Shown: in pieces, positions 1 through 6,978 of the stretch
Numbering within the stretch: position 1 is the stretch's first letter
How the letters are laid out: every line of letters starts with the position of its first letter
Assembly: GCA_036263155.1 (NCBI GenBank)
Contig: DATAHN010000135.1
Coordinates: forward strand, 1 to 6,978
Length of the DNA stretch: 6,978 nt
Direction: 5' to 3'
Source: DASUBN01 sp036263155
Lineage (GTDB): Bacteria > Pseudomonadota > Gammaproteobacteria > Natronospirales > REEB76
Notes under the pieces: model-generated
What the model was told of the DNA's origin: nothing
What the model saw: the letters and a program-made list of their open reading frames with translations, nothing else
Database searches by the model: none
Translations under genes and position numbers: made by a program

Positions 1-716
<716 letters not shown>

Positions 717-717
717 G

Positions 718-2352
718 TCAGGTCAACCAGCCTTCGGAGGCGCCGAACTCGATGCGGAAGCAACTGCCCCCCTGGGGACGCGGCGCATAGGACAGGCGGG
801 CGCGGTTACATTCGCAGAGTTCGCGCGCTATGAAAAGCCCCAGGCCGGTGCCGCGCGGGTCGGAGGTGTAGAAGGGCTCGAAGATGTGCTCGGCGATGTC
901 GGCTGGCACACCGGGGCCACGGTCCAGCACCTCCAGGAACCCGGAAGCGGGTGCCGGCAGCGGGCCGATGCGGAATTCGATGCGCGTGCCGCCGTCGTGG
1001 CCGCGGCGGCCGTGGTGGAGCGCGTTCTCCGACAGGTTCAGCACGATCTGGTGCAGGTGGGTGGGGTCCACGCGCATGCGCGGCAGCTGCCTGTACTCCG
1101 CGTCCAGCGGCACCGCCTCCGGAGGCAGCCCATGGCGCTCACGGAACTCGGTGATGAAGTCCTTGAGCCAGGCGGTCACGTCCAGCTCCTCGGCGCGCGT
1201 GTTCTCGCGCCGCGAGAGCTGCAGGATGTTCTCGACGATGCGCTCCATGCGCTCCGAGTGCTCCTCGATGATCTCGATCAGGCGCTGGTCCTTGCCCTTG
1301 ATCTGCGGCGACTCGGCCAGGAGCTGGTTGGCATGGCTCACCGCCGCCAGGGGGTTGCGGATCTCGTGGGCGATGCTGGCGGTGAGTCTCCCTAAAGTCG
1401 CGAGCTTCATCTGGCGCACCTGCTCGGCCACCGCGCTTGCGTCCTCCAGGAAGATGAGCACGCCGCCGGCACGGTTACGGCCGATGCTGGCGAAGTGCGG
1501 GATCAGCGGCCGGCCCTGGGGGCTCACCACCGTGGCGGGACGGGTGAGGTCGCCGCGCCGCCAGGCCTGTAACTCCCCCTGCAGGCGCGGTGCCGCATCC
1601 TGCAGCGCGTCGCGGCTGTCGGGCGGCGTGCGCAGGCTCTCGGCGGCGGCGCTGTTGAGCATGCGGATGCGGTCCTGCTCATCCACCACCAGCACGCCGG
1701 TGCGCATGTGCTGCAGCACGTACTCGTTGATCTCCGAGAGGTCGGCGAGGTCAAGGCCGCGCCGCTCGGCGAGCGCCTCGCTCTCGCGCAGTCGGTGGCC
1801 CACGAACTGGCCGCCCCAGGAAGCTGCGAACATGATGATGCCGATGATGCCGGCCTGGGTGTAGCCGCCGGCGTCGCCGGTGCCATACAGGATCGCGAGG
1901 CCCTGCTCGCCCAGGATGGCGATGGTGGCGAGCGCGGCGAAGGCGATGCTCATGCGGCGGGACAGCAGCACGCTGTTGATGGAGACGGTGATGAACATGA
2001 GGCTGCCGAGGCCGCTGGCGGCGCCGCCGCCGCTGGAGTGCATCAGCAGCGTCACTGCCGTGATGTCGGCGGCGAGCTGGGCGTAGGTCTGCAGCTCCAG
2101 CCCGGGGCGGCGCGAGCGCACCGTGAAGGTGGCGAGGCCGCCGAAGCTGAAGTACATGATGCCGGTCCACAGGAACAGGCCGGGATAGACGTCGCCCAAG
2201 AGACGCGGGTTGCTGTCACTGAAGAACAGCGCGACCACGAGCCCGCCGACCACCATGCGGAACAGGTTGACGATGTTGAGCAGGCGCCAGGCGAGCGCCT
2301 CGCCCGGCACCGCCGCGTCGTCCGCCTGGAAGACCATGTTCTGGGTGTTCAT
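718..2352 (-). CDS. pilS: PilS, membrane sensor histidine kinase of the type IV pilus two-component system
   Basis: Inner-membrane kinase that autophosphorylates on His and passes the phosphate to PilR; in Pseudomonas the family senses the level of pilin in the membrane. The protein has 544 residues, close to the roughly 530 usual for PilS. The N-terminal half holds about six hydrophobic helices (near residues 24-44, 55-77, 89-104, 113-131, 136-156 and 165-185) with very short loops. A PAS-like cytoplasmic region follows (about 207-305, starting near YVLQHMRTGVLVVDE). The dimerisation/phosphotransfer helix carries H329 in ASIAHEIRNPL. The ATPase domain shows the N-box (N439, N443), G1 DRGPG (477-481), F-box FEPFYT (491-496) and G2 GTGLGL (501-506). 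All catalytic motifs are intact. The start has a GAAGG ribosome-site-like sequence four bases upstream (2357-2361 on the complement). It is the first gene of the pilSR operon and is divergent from sucC. Confidence 0.95.
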   Translation of the reverse strand: MNTQNMVFQADDAAVPGEALAWRLLNIVNLFRMVVGGLVVALFFSDSNPRLLGDVYPGLFLWTGIMYFSFGGLATFTVRSRRPGLELQTYAQLAADITAVTLLMHSSGGGAASGLGSLMFITVSINSVLLSRRMSIAFAALATIAILGEQGLAILYGTGDAGGYTQAGIIGIIMFAASWGGQFVGHRLRESEALAERRGLDLADLSEINEYVLQHMRTGVLVVDEQDRIRMLNSAAAESLRTPPDSRDALQDAAPRLQGELQAWRRGDLTRPATVVSPQGRPLIPHFASIGRNRAGGVLIFLEDASAVAEQVRQMKLATLGRLTASIAHEIRNPLAAVSHANQLLAESPQIKGKDQRLIEIIEEHSERMERIVENILQLSRRENTRAEELDVTAWLKDFITEFRERHGLPPEAVPLDAEYRQLPRMRVDPTHLHQIVLNLSENALHHGRRGHDGGTRIEFRIGPLPAPASGFLEVLDRGPGVPADIAEHIFEPFYTSDPRGTGLGLFIARELCECNRARLSYAPRPQGGSCFRIEFGASEGWLT

Positions 2353-2438
2353 GCCGCCTTCACGGTGCGCCTTTGCGTATGCAGGGGCTTTGCTTCAAAA
2401 TACCGCCTCCCCACCATCCCGAAACTCCCCAAGCCCCC
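2353..2438. promoter_or_regulatory. Divergent promoter region between pilS and sucC
   Basis: These 86 bp separate two genes transcribed away from each other, so promoters for both directions should lie here or just inside the genes. It contains the least GC-rich patch nearby, TTTGCTTCAAAATAC (2389-2403). A weak sigma-70-like pair toward sucC is TTGCGT (2373-2378) and CAAAAT (2396-2401) with 17-bp spacing, matching consensus at 3/6 and 4/6 positions. On the opposite strand TATTTT (complement of 2397-2402) could serve as a -10 for pilS, but no convincing -35 accompanies it. The hexamer CTTTGC occurs twice, at 2371-2376 and 2388-2393, 17 bp apart. The existence of a regulatory region is inferred from gene layout; the individual boxes are weak. 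Confidence 0.45.
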
Positions 2439-3608
2439 ATGAACCTGCACGAATATCAGGCAAAACAACTGTTTGCAGAATACGGCATCCCGGTGCCGCG
2501 CGGAATGCCCGCCAAGAGCGGCGCCGAGGCGGCCAGCGCCGCCCAGTCCCTGGGCGGCAGCCTGTGGGTGGTGAAGGCCCAGGTGCACGCCGGCGGGCGC
2601 GGCAAGGCGGGGGGTGTGAAGCTGTGCCGCAGCATGGATGAGGTGCGCGCCGCGGCTGAGGGCATGCTGGGCAAGCGCCTGCACACCCACCAGACCGGTC
2701 CCGAGGGCCTGCCCATCAATTCCGTCATCGTGGAGGCCGGTTCCGACATCGAGCGCGAGCTGTATCTCTCTGTGCTGGTGGACCGCGCCCGCGAGCAGCT
2801 GGTGTTCATGGCCTCCGCTGCCGGCGGCATGGACATCGAAGAGGTTGCGGCCAAGACGCCAGAGAAGATTTTCCGCGTGTGGGTGCATCCCGCCGCGGGC
2901 GTGCAGCCCAATCAGGTGCGCGAGCTGGCCTTCGGCCTCGGCCTCGGCAGCAAGGAGCATATGGCCGCTTTCGGCAAGATCGCCGAGGGTCTGTACCGCA
3001 TCTTCATGGAGCGCGACGCGAGCCTTGTCGAGATCAACCCGCTGATCGTCACCAAGGACGGCCGCGTGGTGGCGCTGGATGCCAAGCTCAACCTGGACGA
3101 CAACGCCCTCTACCGCCAACCGCAGCTCGCGGCCATGCGCGACGCCAGCCAGGAGGACGAGCGCGAGTCCCAGGCCCGCCAGCACGACCTCAACTACGTT
3201 TCGCTGGACGGCGACATCGCCTGCATGGTGAACGGCGCAGGCCTGGCCATGGCCACCATGGACATCATCAAGCTGCACGGCGGCACGCCGGCCAACTTCC
3301 TGGACGTGGGCGGCGGCGCCACCACCGAGCGCGTGACCGCGGCCTTTAACCTGATCCTGTCCAACAAGGCGGTGAAGGCCATCCTGGTGAACATCTTCGG
3401 CGGCATCGTGCGCTGCGACCTGATCGCGGAAGGCATCATCAACGCGGTCAAGGGCGTGGGCGTGCAGGTGCCGGTGGTGGTGCGCCTGGAAGGCACCAAC
3501 GTGGAGCAGGGCAAGGCGCTGCTCGCCAAGAGCGGCCTCGCCATCATCCCCGCCAATGACCTCACCGACGCGGCCAAGAAAGTGGTCGCCTCGATCAAGA
3601 AGAAGTAA
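2439..3608 (+). CDS. sucC: Succinyl-CoA synthetase (ADP-forming) beta subunit SucC
   Basis: Beta subunit of the TCA-cycle enzyme that interconverts succinyl-CoA and succinate with formation of ATP or GTP; it works in the cytoplasm with SucD. The 389 residues compare with 388 in E. coli. The start MNLHEYQAKQLF is the family's standard N-terminus, so I chose the ATG at 2439 although the frame stays open upstream to TTG 2373 and ATG 2379. The N-terminal ATP-grasp domain (about 1-240) shows the nucleotide-binding stretch VKAQVHAGGRGKAGG (45-59), E99, and the Mg-binding residues N200 (VEINPL) and D214 (ALDAKL). The C-terminal CoA-ligase domain holds MVNGAGLAMATMD (263-275), NFLDVGGGAT (287-296) and NIFGGIVRCD (318-327). 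No purine-rich Shine-Dalgarno sequence precedes the ATG; the upstream bases are C-rich. It heads an apparent sucC-sucD-nadE transcript rather than sitting in a sdh-sucAB cluster. Confidence 0.97.
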   Translation: MNLHEYQAKQLFAEYGIPVPRGMPAKSGAEAASAAQSLGGSLWVVKAQVHAGGRGKAGGVKLCRSMDEVRAAAEGMLGKRLHTHQTGPEGLPINSVIVEAGSDIERELYLSVLVDRAREQLVFMASAAGGMDIEEVAAKTPEKIFRVWVHPAAGVQPNQVRELAFGLGLGSKEHMAAFGKIAEGLYRIFMERDASLVEINPLIVTKDGRVVALDAKLNLDDNALYRQPQLAAMRDASQEDERESQARQHDLNYVSLDGDIACMVNGAGLAMATMDIIKLHGGTPANFLDVGGGATTERVTAAFNLILSNKAVKAILVNIFGGIVRCDLIAEGIINAVKGVGVQVPVVVRLEGTNVEQGKALLAKSGLAIIPANDLTDAAKKVVASIKKK

Positions 3609-3613
3609 GCATC

Positions 3614-4582
3614 ATGAGCATCCTCGTCAACAAGAAGACGCGCGTCATCTGCCAGGGCTTCACGGGCAAGCAGGGCACCTTCCATTCCGAGCAGGCGCTG
3701 GCCTACGGCACCAAGCTGGTGGGCGGCGTGACCCCGGGCCGCGGCGGCGAGAAGCACCTGGGCCTGCCGGTGTTCAACACCGTGCACGACGCGGTCAAGG
3801 CCACGGGCGCCGAGGCCAGCATGATCTACGTGCCGGCGGCCTTCGCCGCCGACGCGATCCTTGAGGCGGCGGACGCCGGCATCAAGGTGATCGTATGCAT
3901 CACCGAGGGTATCCCGGTCACCGACATGATCAAGGTCAAGGCCGCGATCCATGGCAAGGACTGCGTGCTCATCGGCCCCAACTGCCCGGGAATCATCACA
4001 CCGGGCGAGTGCAAGATCGGCATCATGCCCGGCCACATCCACCGCAAGGGCAAGATCGGAATCGTGTCCCGCTCCGGCACGCTGACCTACGAGGCCGTGT
4101 TCCAGACCACCAACCTCAAGCTCGGCCAGTCCACCTGCGTCGGCATCGGCGGCGACCCGGTGCACGGCATGAACTTCATCGACGTCATCAAGCTCTTCGA
4201 GCAGGACCCGCAGACTGAAGGCATCATCATGGTGGGCGAGATCGGCGGCACGGACGAGGAGGCCGCGGCCGAGTACATCAAGAAGCACGTCACCAAGCCG
4301 GTGGTGGCTTACATCGCCGGCGTGACCGCGCCCCCGGGCAAGCGCATGGGCCACGCGGGCGCCATCGTCTCCGGCGGCGCCGGCACCGCCCAGGCCAAGT
4401 TCAAGGCCCTGGAGAAGGCTGGCGTGAAGACCACCCGGTCCCCGGCGGAACTCGGCAGCACCATGGCCAAGCTCATGGGCAAGGGCGGCAAGACCAAGAA
4501 GGCCTCCGCCAAGAAAGCCCCCAAGAAGAAGGTCGCCAAGGCCAAGAAACCCGCCAAGAAGAAGGGCCGTGGACGCCGCTGA
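3614..4582 (+). CDS. sucD: Succinyl-CoA synthetase alpha subunit SucD with a Lys-rich C-terminal extension
   Basis: Alpha subunit of succinyl-CoA synthetase; it binds CoA and carries the catalytic phosphohistidine. The CoA-binding Rossmann domain shows GFTGKQGTFH (15-24) and GGVTPGRGG (37-45). The ligase domain shows GPNCPGIITPGECKIGIMPG (121-140), SRSGTLTYE (152-160), GIGGDPVHG (177-185) and the active-site H247 in RMGHAGAI. All expected residues are present. The gene starts 5 bp after the sucC stop, with a purine-rich AAGAAG ending 8 bases before the ATG, inside the sucC tail. The protein has 322 residues against about 289 in E. coli. Similarity to the family ends near ELGSTMAKLMG (279-289), and the following 33 residues are a tail of 15 Lys and 3 Arg with Ala, Pro and Gly and no Asp or Glu. 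The tail's function is unknown; it looks like disordered histone H1-type sequence. Confidence 0.97.
   Translation: MSILVNKKTRVICQGFTGKQGTFHSEQALAYGTKLVGGVTPGRGGEKHLGLPVFNTVHDAVKATGAEASMIYVPAAFAADAILEAADAGIKVIVCITEGIPVTDMIKVKAAIHGKDCVLIGPNCPGIITPGECKIGIMPGHIHRKGKIGIVSRSGTLTYEAVFQTTNLKLGQSTCVGIGGDPVHGMNFIDVIKLFEQDPQTEGIIMVGEIGGTDEEAAAEYIKKHVTKPVVAYIAGVTAPPGKRMGHAGAIVSGGAGTAQAKFKALEKAGVKTTRSPAELGSTMAKLMGKGGKTKKASAKKAPKKKVAKAKKPAKKKGRGRR
4494..4560 (+). repeat. Short in-frame CCAAGAA repeats encoding the SucD Lys-rich tail
   Basis: The heptamer CCAAGAA occurs five times, starting at 4494, 4509, 4521, 4542 and 4554. Spacings are 15, 12, 21 and 12 bases, all multiples of three, so each copy encodes the same A/P/T-K-K type unit within sucD. 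The repeat is degenerate, not a perfect tandem array. Such low-complexity tracts commonly change length by slippage or recombination, which would alter tail length without shifting frame; that consequence is inference. Confidence 0.7.
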
Positions 4583-4612
4583 GCTCCTGACCCTGCGCGG
4601 CTGAGCAACACC

Positions 4613-6235
4613 ATGAGCGCGTCCCTGCGCATCGTCATGGCCCAGCTCGATCTCCCGGTGGGAGACGTGGCGGGCAACCTGCAGCGCATCCTGGACGCCT
4701 GCGCCGAGGGCCGTGACCGGCTCAAGGCCCAGCTCATGGTCTTCCCCGAGCTCGCCGTCACCGGCTATCCGCCCGAAGACCTCCTGTTCAACTCCGACTT
4801 CCGCCGCCAGGTCGAGGAAGGCGTGGCGCGCCTCGCCGCGGGCATCCACGGCATCCACGCGCTGGTGGGTTACCCGCTCTATGCGGACGGCTGCATCTAC
4901 AACGTGGGCGCGATGCTGGGGGAGGGCAAGGTCAAGGCGGTCTACCGCAAGAGCGAGCTCCCCAACTACGAGGTCTTCGACGAGAAGCGCTACTTCAGCG
5001 CAGGCGACACCACCGCGGTGGTGGACGTGGCGGGCTTCGCCGTGGGCCTCAACGTCTGCGAGGACGTGTGGCACGCGGAACCGGCGCGCCGCGCCGCCCA
5101 GGCGGGCGCGAAGCTGCTGATGGTGCCCAATGCCTCTCCCTTCAACGCCGGCAAGCAGCTGGAGCGCGAGGAGGAACTGCGCCGCCGCGTGGCGGAGGCA
5201 GGCGTGCCGATCGTCTACGTGAACCACGCCTGCGGCCAGGACGACCTGGTGTTCGACGGCGGCTCACTGGTCATGAACGCCGACGGCAAGGTGGCGGCAC
5301 GGGCCCCGAACTTCGAGACCGGCCTGTATCCGGTGGATTTCATCCTGGACGGCGGCAAGGCGCGGGCGCTGCAGGCCCAGGTGCACGTGGACAGCTGCGA
5401 CGAGGAGTGCATCTACAAGGCGCTGGTGCTGGGCCTCAAGGACTACGCCCGCAAGAACCGCTTCAAGGGCGCGCTGCTCGGCCTCTCCGGCGGCATCGAC
5501 TCGGCGCTGACGCTCGCCATCGCAGTGGACGCGCTGGGCGCCCAGAACGTCATGGCGGTGATGCTGCCCTCGCGCTACACCTCGGACCTTAGCCTCGAGG
5601 GTGCGGCGGAACAGGCACGTAAGCTCGGTGTGGTCTACCACATGATCCCCATCGAGGCCGCCGTGGAAACCTTACAGGGGGCATTACAGGCCGTGCTGCC
5701 GGACACGGCCGGCGTAACGGTCCAGAACCTGCAGGCCCGCGCCCGCGGCGTGATGCTCATGGCCATCTCCAACCGCACCGGCAAGCTCCTGCTCTGCACC
5801 TCCAACAAGAGCGAGGCGGCCATGGGTTACGCCACGCTCTACGGCGACATGGCCGGCGGCTTCGCGCCCCTCTCTGACGTGCTGAAGACCCAGGTGTATG
5901 CCTTGAGCCGCTATCGCAACTCCCTGGGCGCGGCGATCCCGGAGGCGGTGATCCAACGGGAGCCGACGGCGGAGCTCGCGCCTGGACAGAAAGATTCCGA
6001 CACCCTGCCGCCCTATGGCGTGCTGGATCCCATCCTCACGCTGCTGCTGGAGGAGAAATCCATCGAGGCGGTGGTCGCGAAAGGCTTCGACGCGGCGACG
6101 GTGCGGCGCGTGGCGGCGGCGGTGCAGGCGGCGGAGTACAAGCGGCGCCAGGCGGCACCGGGTGTGCGGGTCAGCCGGCATTCCTTCGGCAACGACCGGC
6201 GTTACCCGATCACGTCGGGTTTCAAGCGGGATTGA
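4613..6235 (+). CDS. nadE: Glutamine-dependent NAD+ synthetase NadE
   Basis: Catalyses the last step of NAD+ synthesis: ATP-dependent amidation of nicotinate adenine dinucleotide, using ammonia released from glutamine by its own N-terminal domain. The 540 residues fit the shorter bacterial glutamine-dependent class. The nitrilase-type glutaminase domain (about 5-255) has the triad E46 (VFPEL), K113 (YRKSELPNY) and C149 (NVCEDVW). The synthetase domain (about 265-540) has the ATP pyrophosphatase P-loop LSGGIDSAL (291-299), the PSRYTSDLS loop (319-327), TSNKSEAAMGY (396-406) and GDMAGGFAPLSD (411-422), ending in a SFGNDRRYPITSGF tail (524-537). It begins 30 bp after sucD with no terminator-like hairpin between, which suggests cotranscription. 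The ribosome site is weak (TGAG about eight bases upstream). The start is supported by the usual family beginning LRIVMAQLDLPVGD shortly after it. Confidence 0.97.
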   Translation: MSASLRIVMAQLDLPVGDVAGNLQRILDACAEGRDRLKAQLMVFPELAVTGYPPEDLLFNSDFRRQVEEGVARLAAGIHGIHALVGYPLYADGCIYNVGAMLGEGKVKAVYRKSELPNYEVFDEKRYFSAGDTTAVVDVAGFAVGLNVCEDVWHAEPARRAAQAGAKLLMVPNASPFNAGKQLEREEELRRRVAEAGVPIVYVNHACGQDDLVFDGGSLVMNADGKVAARAPNFETGLYPVDFILDGGKARALQAQVHVDSCDEECIYKALVLGLKDYARKNRFKGALLGLSGGIDSALTLAIAVDALGAQNVMAVMLPSRYTSDLSLEGAAEQARKLGVVYHMIPIEAAVETLQGALQAVLPDTAGVTVQNLQARARGVMLMAISNRTGKLLLCTSNKSEAAMGYATLYGDMAGGFAPLSDVLKTQVYALSRYRNSLGAAIPEAVIQREPTAELAPGQKDSDTLPPYGVLDPILTLLLEEKSIEAVVAKGFDAATVRRVAAAVQAAEYKRRQAAPGVRVSRHSFGNDRRYPITSGFKRD

Positions 6236-6241
6236 ATCGAA

Positions 6242-6259
6242 GCGGCGCGCAGGCGCCGC
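6242..6259. terminator. Candidate bidirectional terminator between nadE and bamD
   Basis: A perfect 7-bp inverted repeat, GCGGCGC (6242-6248) and GCGCCGC (6253-6259), with a four-base GCAG loop, sits in the 27-bp gap between the convergent stop codons of nadE (TGA 6233-6235) and bamD (TGA 6263-6265). Its place is right for ending both transcripts. Neither side has a clean U-tract: the plus side continues GGTTCAC and the minus side TTCGATT. It may be a weak intrinsic terminator or simply a stabilising 3' hairpin. Confidence 0.5.
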
Positions 6260-6262
6260 GGT

Positions 6263-6978
6263 TCACACAGGTCCGCGAGGCGTGTACTCGAGCGGCGCTC
6301 CCGGGAAGTTCGTCTCCAGCACCTTCTGCGTGTCGGCCGCGAGGTCGTCGAGCCCCAGCTTCCTGTAGCAGCTGTACATGATCTGCAGCGCGTCCTGCGC
6401 CCGAGGCGTCTGCGGGTAGTGCTGCACGATGCTGTAGGAGCGCTGCAGGGCCGAGACCCAGGCGCCGCGGCGCATGTACCAGTCCGCCACCACCCAGTCG
6501 AAGTCCGCCAGACGCTCGCGCAGGAACACCATGCGCTGGCGTGCGTCGTCGACGTAGCGGCTGTCCGGGTACTTCTCGATCAGCAGGTTGAAGGCCTCGA
6601 AGGACTTCTGGGAGCTGGTCGGGTCGCGCTGATAGTTGTCGTGGCCGAACCAGCGCTGCAGGAAATCCACCTCGGCGTCGAAGGCTGCCACGCCCTTCAT
6701 GTAGTAGGCGTAGTCCACGTTCGGGTGGCGCGGATGCTCGCGGATGAAGCGGTCGGCGGCGTCCACCGCGAGGTCGTAGTCGCGGTTCATGTAGTCGGCG
6801 TAGATGATGTCGAGCTGCGCCTGGGTGCCGAAGTTATCGAAGGGGAAGCGCGCCTGCAGGGTGTTGAGGCGTTCCACCGCAGTCTTGTAGTTGCCCGCCT
6901 GCAGATTGGCCTGGATCTGGGTGTAGAGGTCGGCCGCCGCCAGGGTCTCGTCCTTGGCTTTCTCCGAGGCGCAGCCGG
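6263..6978 (-). CDS. bamD: BamD, outer-membrane protein assembly lipoprotein (start outside window)
   Basis: Essential lipoprotein of the BAM complex (older names ComL, YfiO), anchored on the periplasmic face of the outer membrane and helping BamA fold and insert beta-barrel proteins. The frame stays open to the right edge, giving 237 visible residues. The first are G-C-A-S-E-K, where the Cys (codon at 6971-6973) is the expected lipidated residue after the signal peptide, so essentially the whole mature protein is present and only the signal peptide is missing. It consists of TPR-like helical repeats. Recognisable family stretches are RFPFDNFGTQAQLDIIYADY, RFIREHPRHPNVDYAYYMKG, a RDP motif, EKYPDSRYVDDARQRMVFLR and the YMRRGAWVSAL stretch, which align well with E. 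coli BamD. An in-frame GTG near 6877 is not the start because homology continues upstream of it. It converges on nadE. Confidence 0.95.
   Translation of the reverse strand, partial: GCASEKAKDETLAAADLYTQIQANLQAGNYKTAVERLNTLQARFPFDNFGTQAQLDIIYADYMNRDYDLAVDAADRFIREHPRHPNVDYAYYMKGVAAFDAEVDFLQRWFGHDNYQRDPTSSQKSFEAFNLLIEKYPDSRYVDDARQRMVFLRERLADFDWVVADWYMRRGAWVSALQRSYSIVQHYPQTPRAQDALQIMYSCYRKLGLDDLAADTQKVLETNFPGAPLEYTPRGPV

Noticed and set aside
2373..2438. N-terminal extension of SucC by 22 residues from TTG 2373
   Set aside because: The extra residues are Pro/His-rich with no family counterpart, and the standard SucC N-terminus begins exactly at ATG 2439.
1708..2442. Plus-strand open frame running through the pilS N-terminus into the sucC start
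   Set aside because: It is opposite the membrane helices of PilS, overlaps the divergent promoter region and the sucC start in another frame, and shows no domain.
2349..3278. Minus-strand open frame of 309 codons opposite sucC that could pass as an upstream gene of the pilS operon
   Set aside because: The plus strand is an unmistakable SucC. The minus frame is His/Gly/Ala-rich without motifs and overlaps the pilS start by a few bases only by chance.
4583..4612. Possible terminator or separate small gene between sucD and nadE
   Set aside because: No inverted repeat or U-tract is visible and the 30 bases are too short for a gene.
3194..5227. A 677-codon open frame on the minus strand spanning sucC, sucD and nadE
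   Set aside because: It lies opposite three genes with clear family motifs, its translation is His/Leu/Ala/Arg-rich low-complexity sequence with no recognisable domain, and long antisense frames are expected at this GC content.
6263..6877. A shorter bamD starting at the GTG near 6877
   Set aside because: The frame and the BamD homology continue upstream to the lipobox cysteine at the right edge, so this GTG is an internal Val codon.

Overview
This window carries five protein-coding genes packed almost edge to edge, in the order pilR(partial)<- pilS<- | sucC-> sucD-> nadE-> | <-bamD(partial). All five are recognisable families and the two outer genes are cut by the window ends. The DNA is GC-rich with strong G/C third-position bias, so nearly every real gene has long open shadows in other frames. 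The protein sequences (SucC and BamD clearly resemble the E. coli proteins, and the two-component pair is of the type IV pilus PilS/PilR type) point to a high-GC gammaproteobacterium. Placement of sucCD beside pilSR recalls, from general knowledge, the pilus locus of Xanthomonas and relatives. That placement is an inference, not a classification.

Left part (1-2352, minus strand): the C-terminal end of pilR is missing at the left edge, but its receiver domain and the first half of its AAA+ sigma-54 activator domain are present. Just upstream of it, and separated by a single base, lies pilS, a six-helix membrane histidine kinase. Together they should form the circuit that senses pilin in the membrane and switches on sigma-54-dependent pilin transcription.

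Middle (2353-2438): an 86-bp divergent spacer must hold the promoters for pilS on one side and sucC on the other.

Right part (2439-6235, plus strand): sucC and sucD encode the two subunits of succinyl-CoA synthetase (TCA cycle), separated by 5 bp. nadE, the glutamine-dependent NAD+ synthetase, follows after 30 bp, so the three are probably one transcript. It converges on bamD (minus strand), the outer-membrane assembly lipoprotein, with a GC-rich hairpin in the 27-bp gap that could stop transcription from both sides. The right edge cuts bamD one codon before its lipidated cysteine.

The one real oddity is the end of SucD: about 33 extra residues past the usual C-terminus, with 15 Lys and 3 Arg and no acidic residue, resembling histone H1-like or AlgP-like tails. 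I see no mobile element, CRISPR array, tRNA, rRNA or clearly new multi-gene system. No gene-free stretch exceeds 300 bases.
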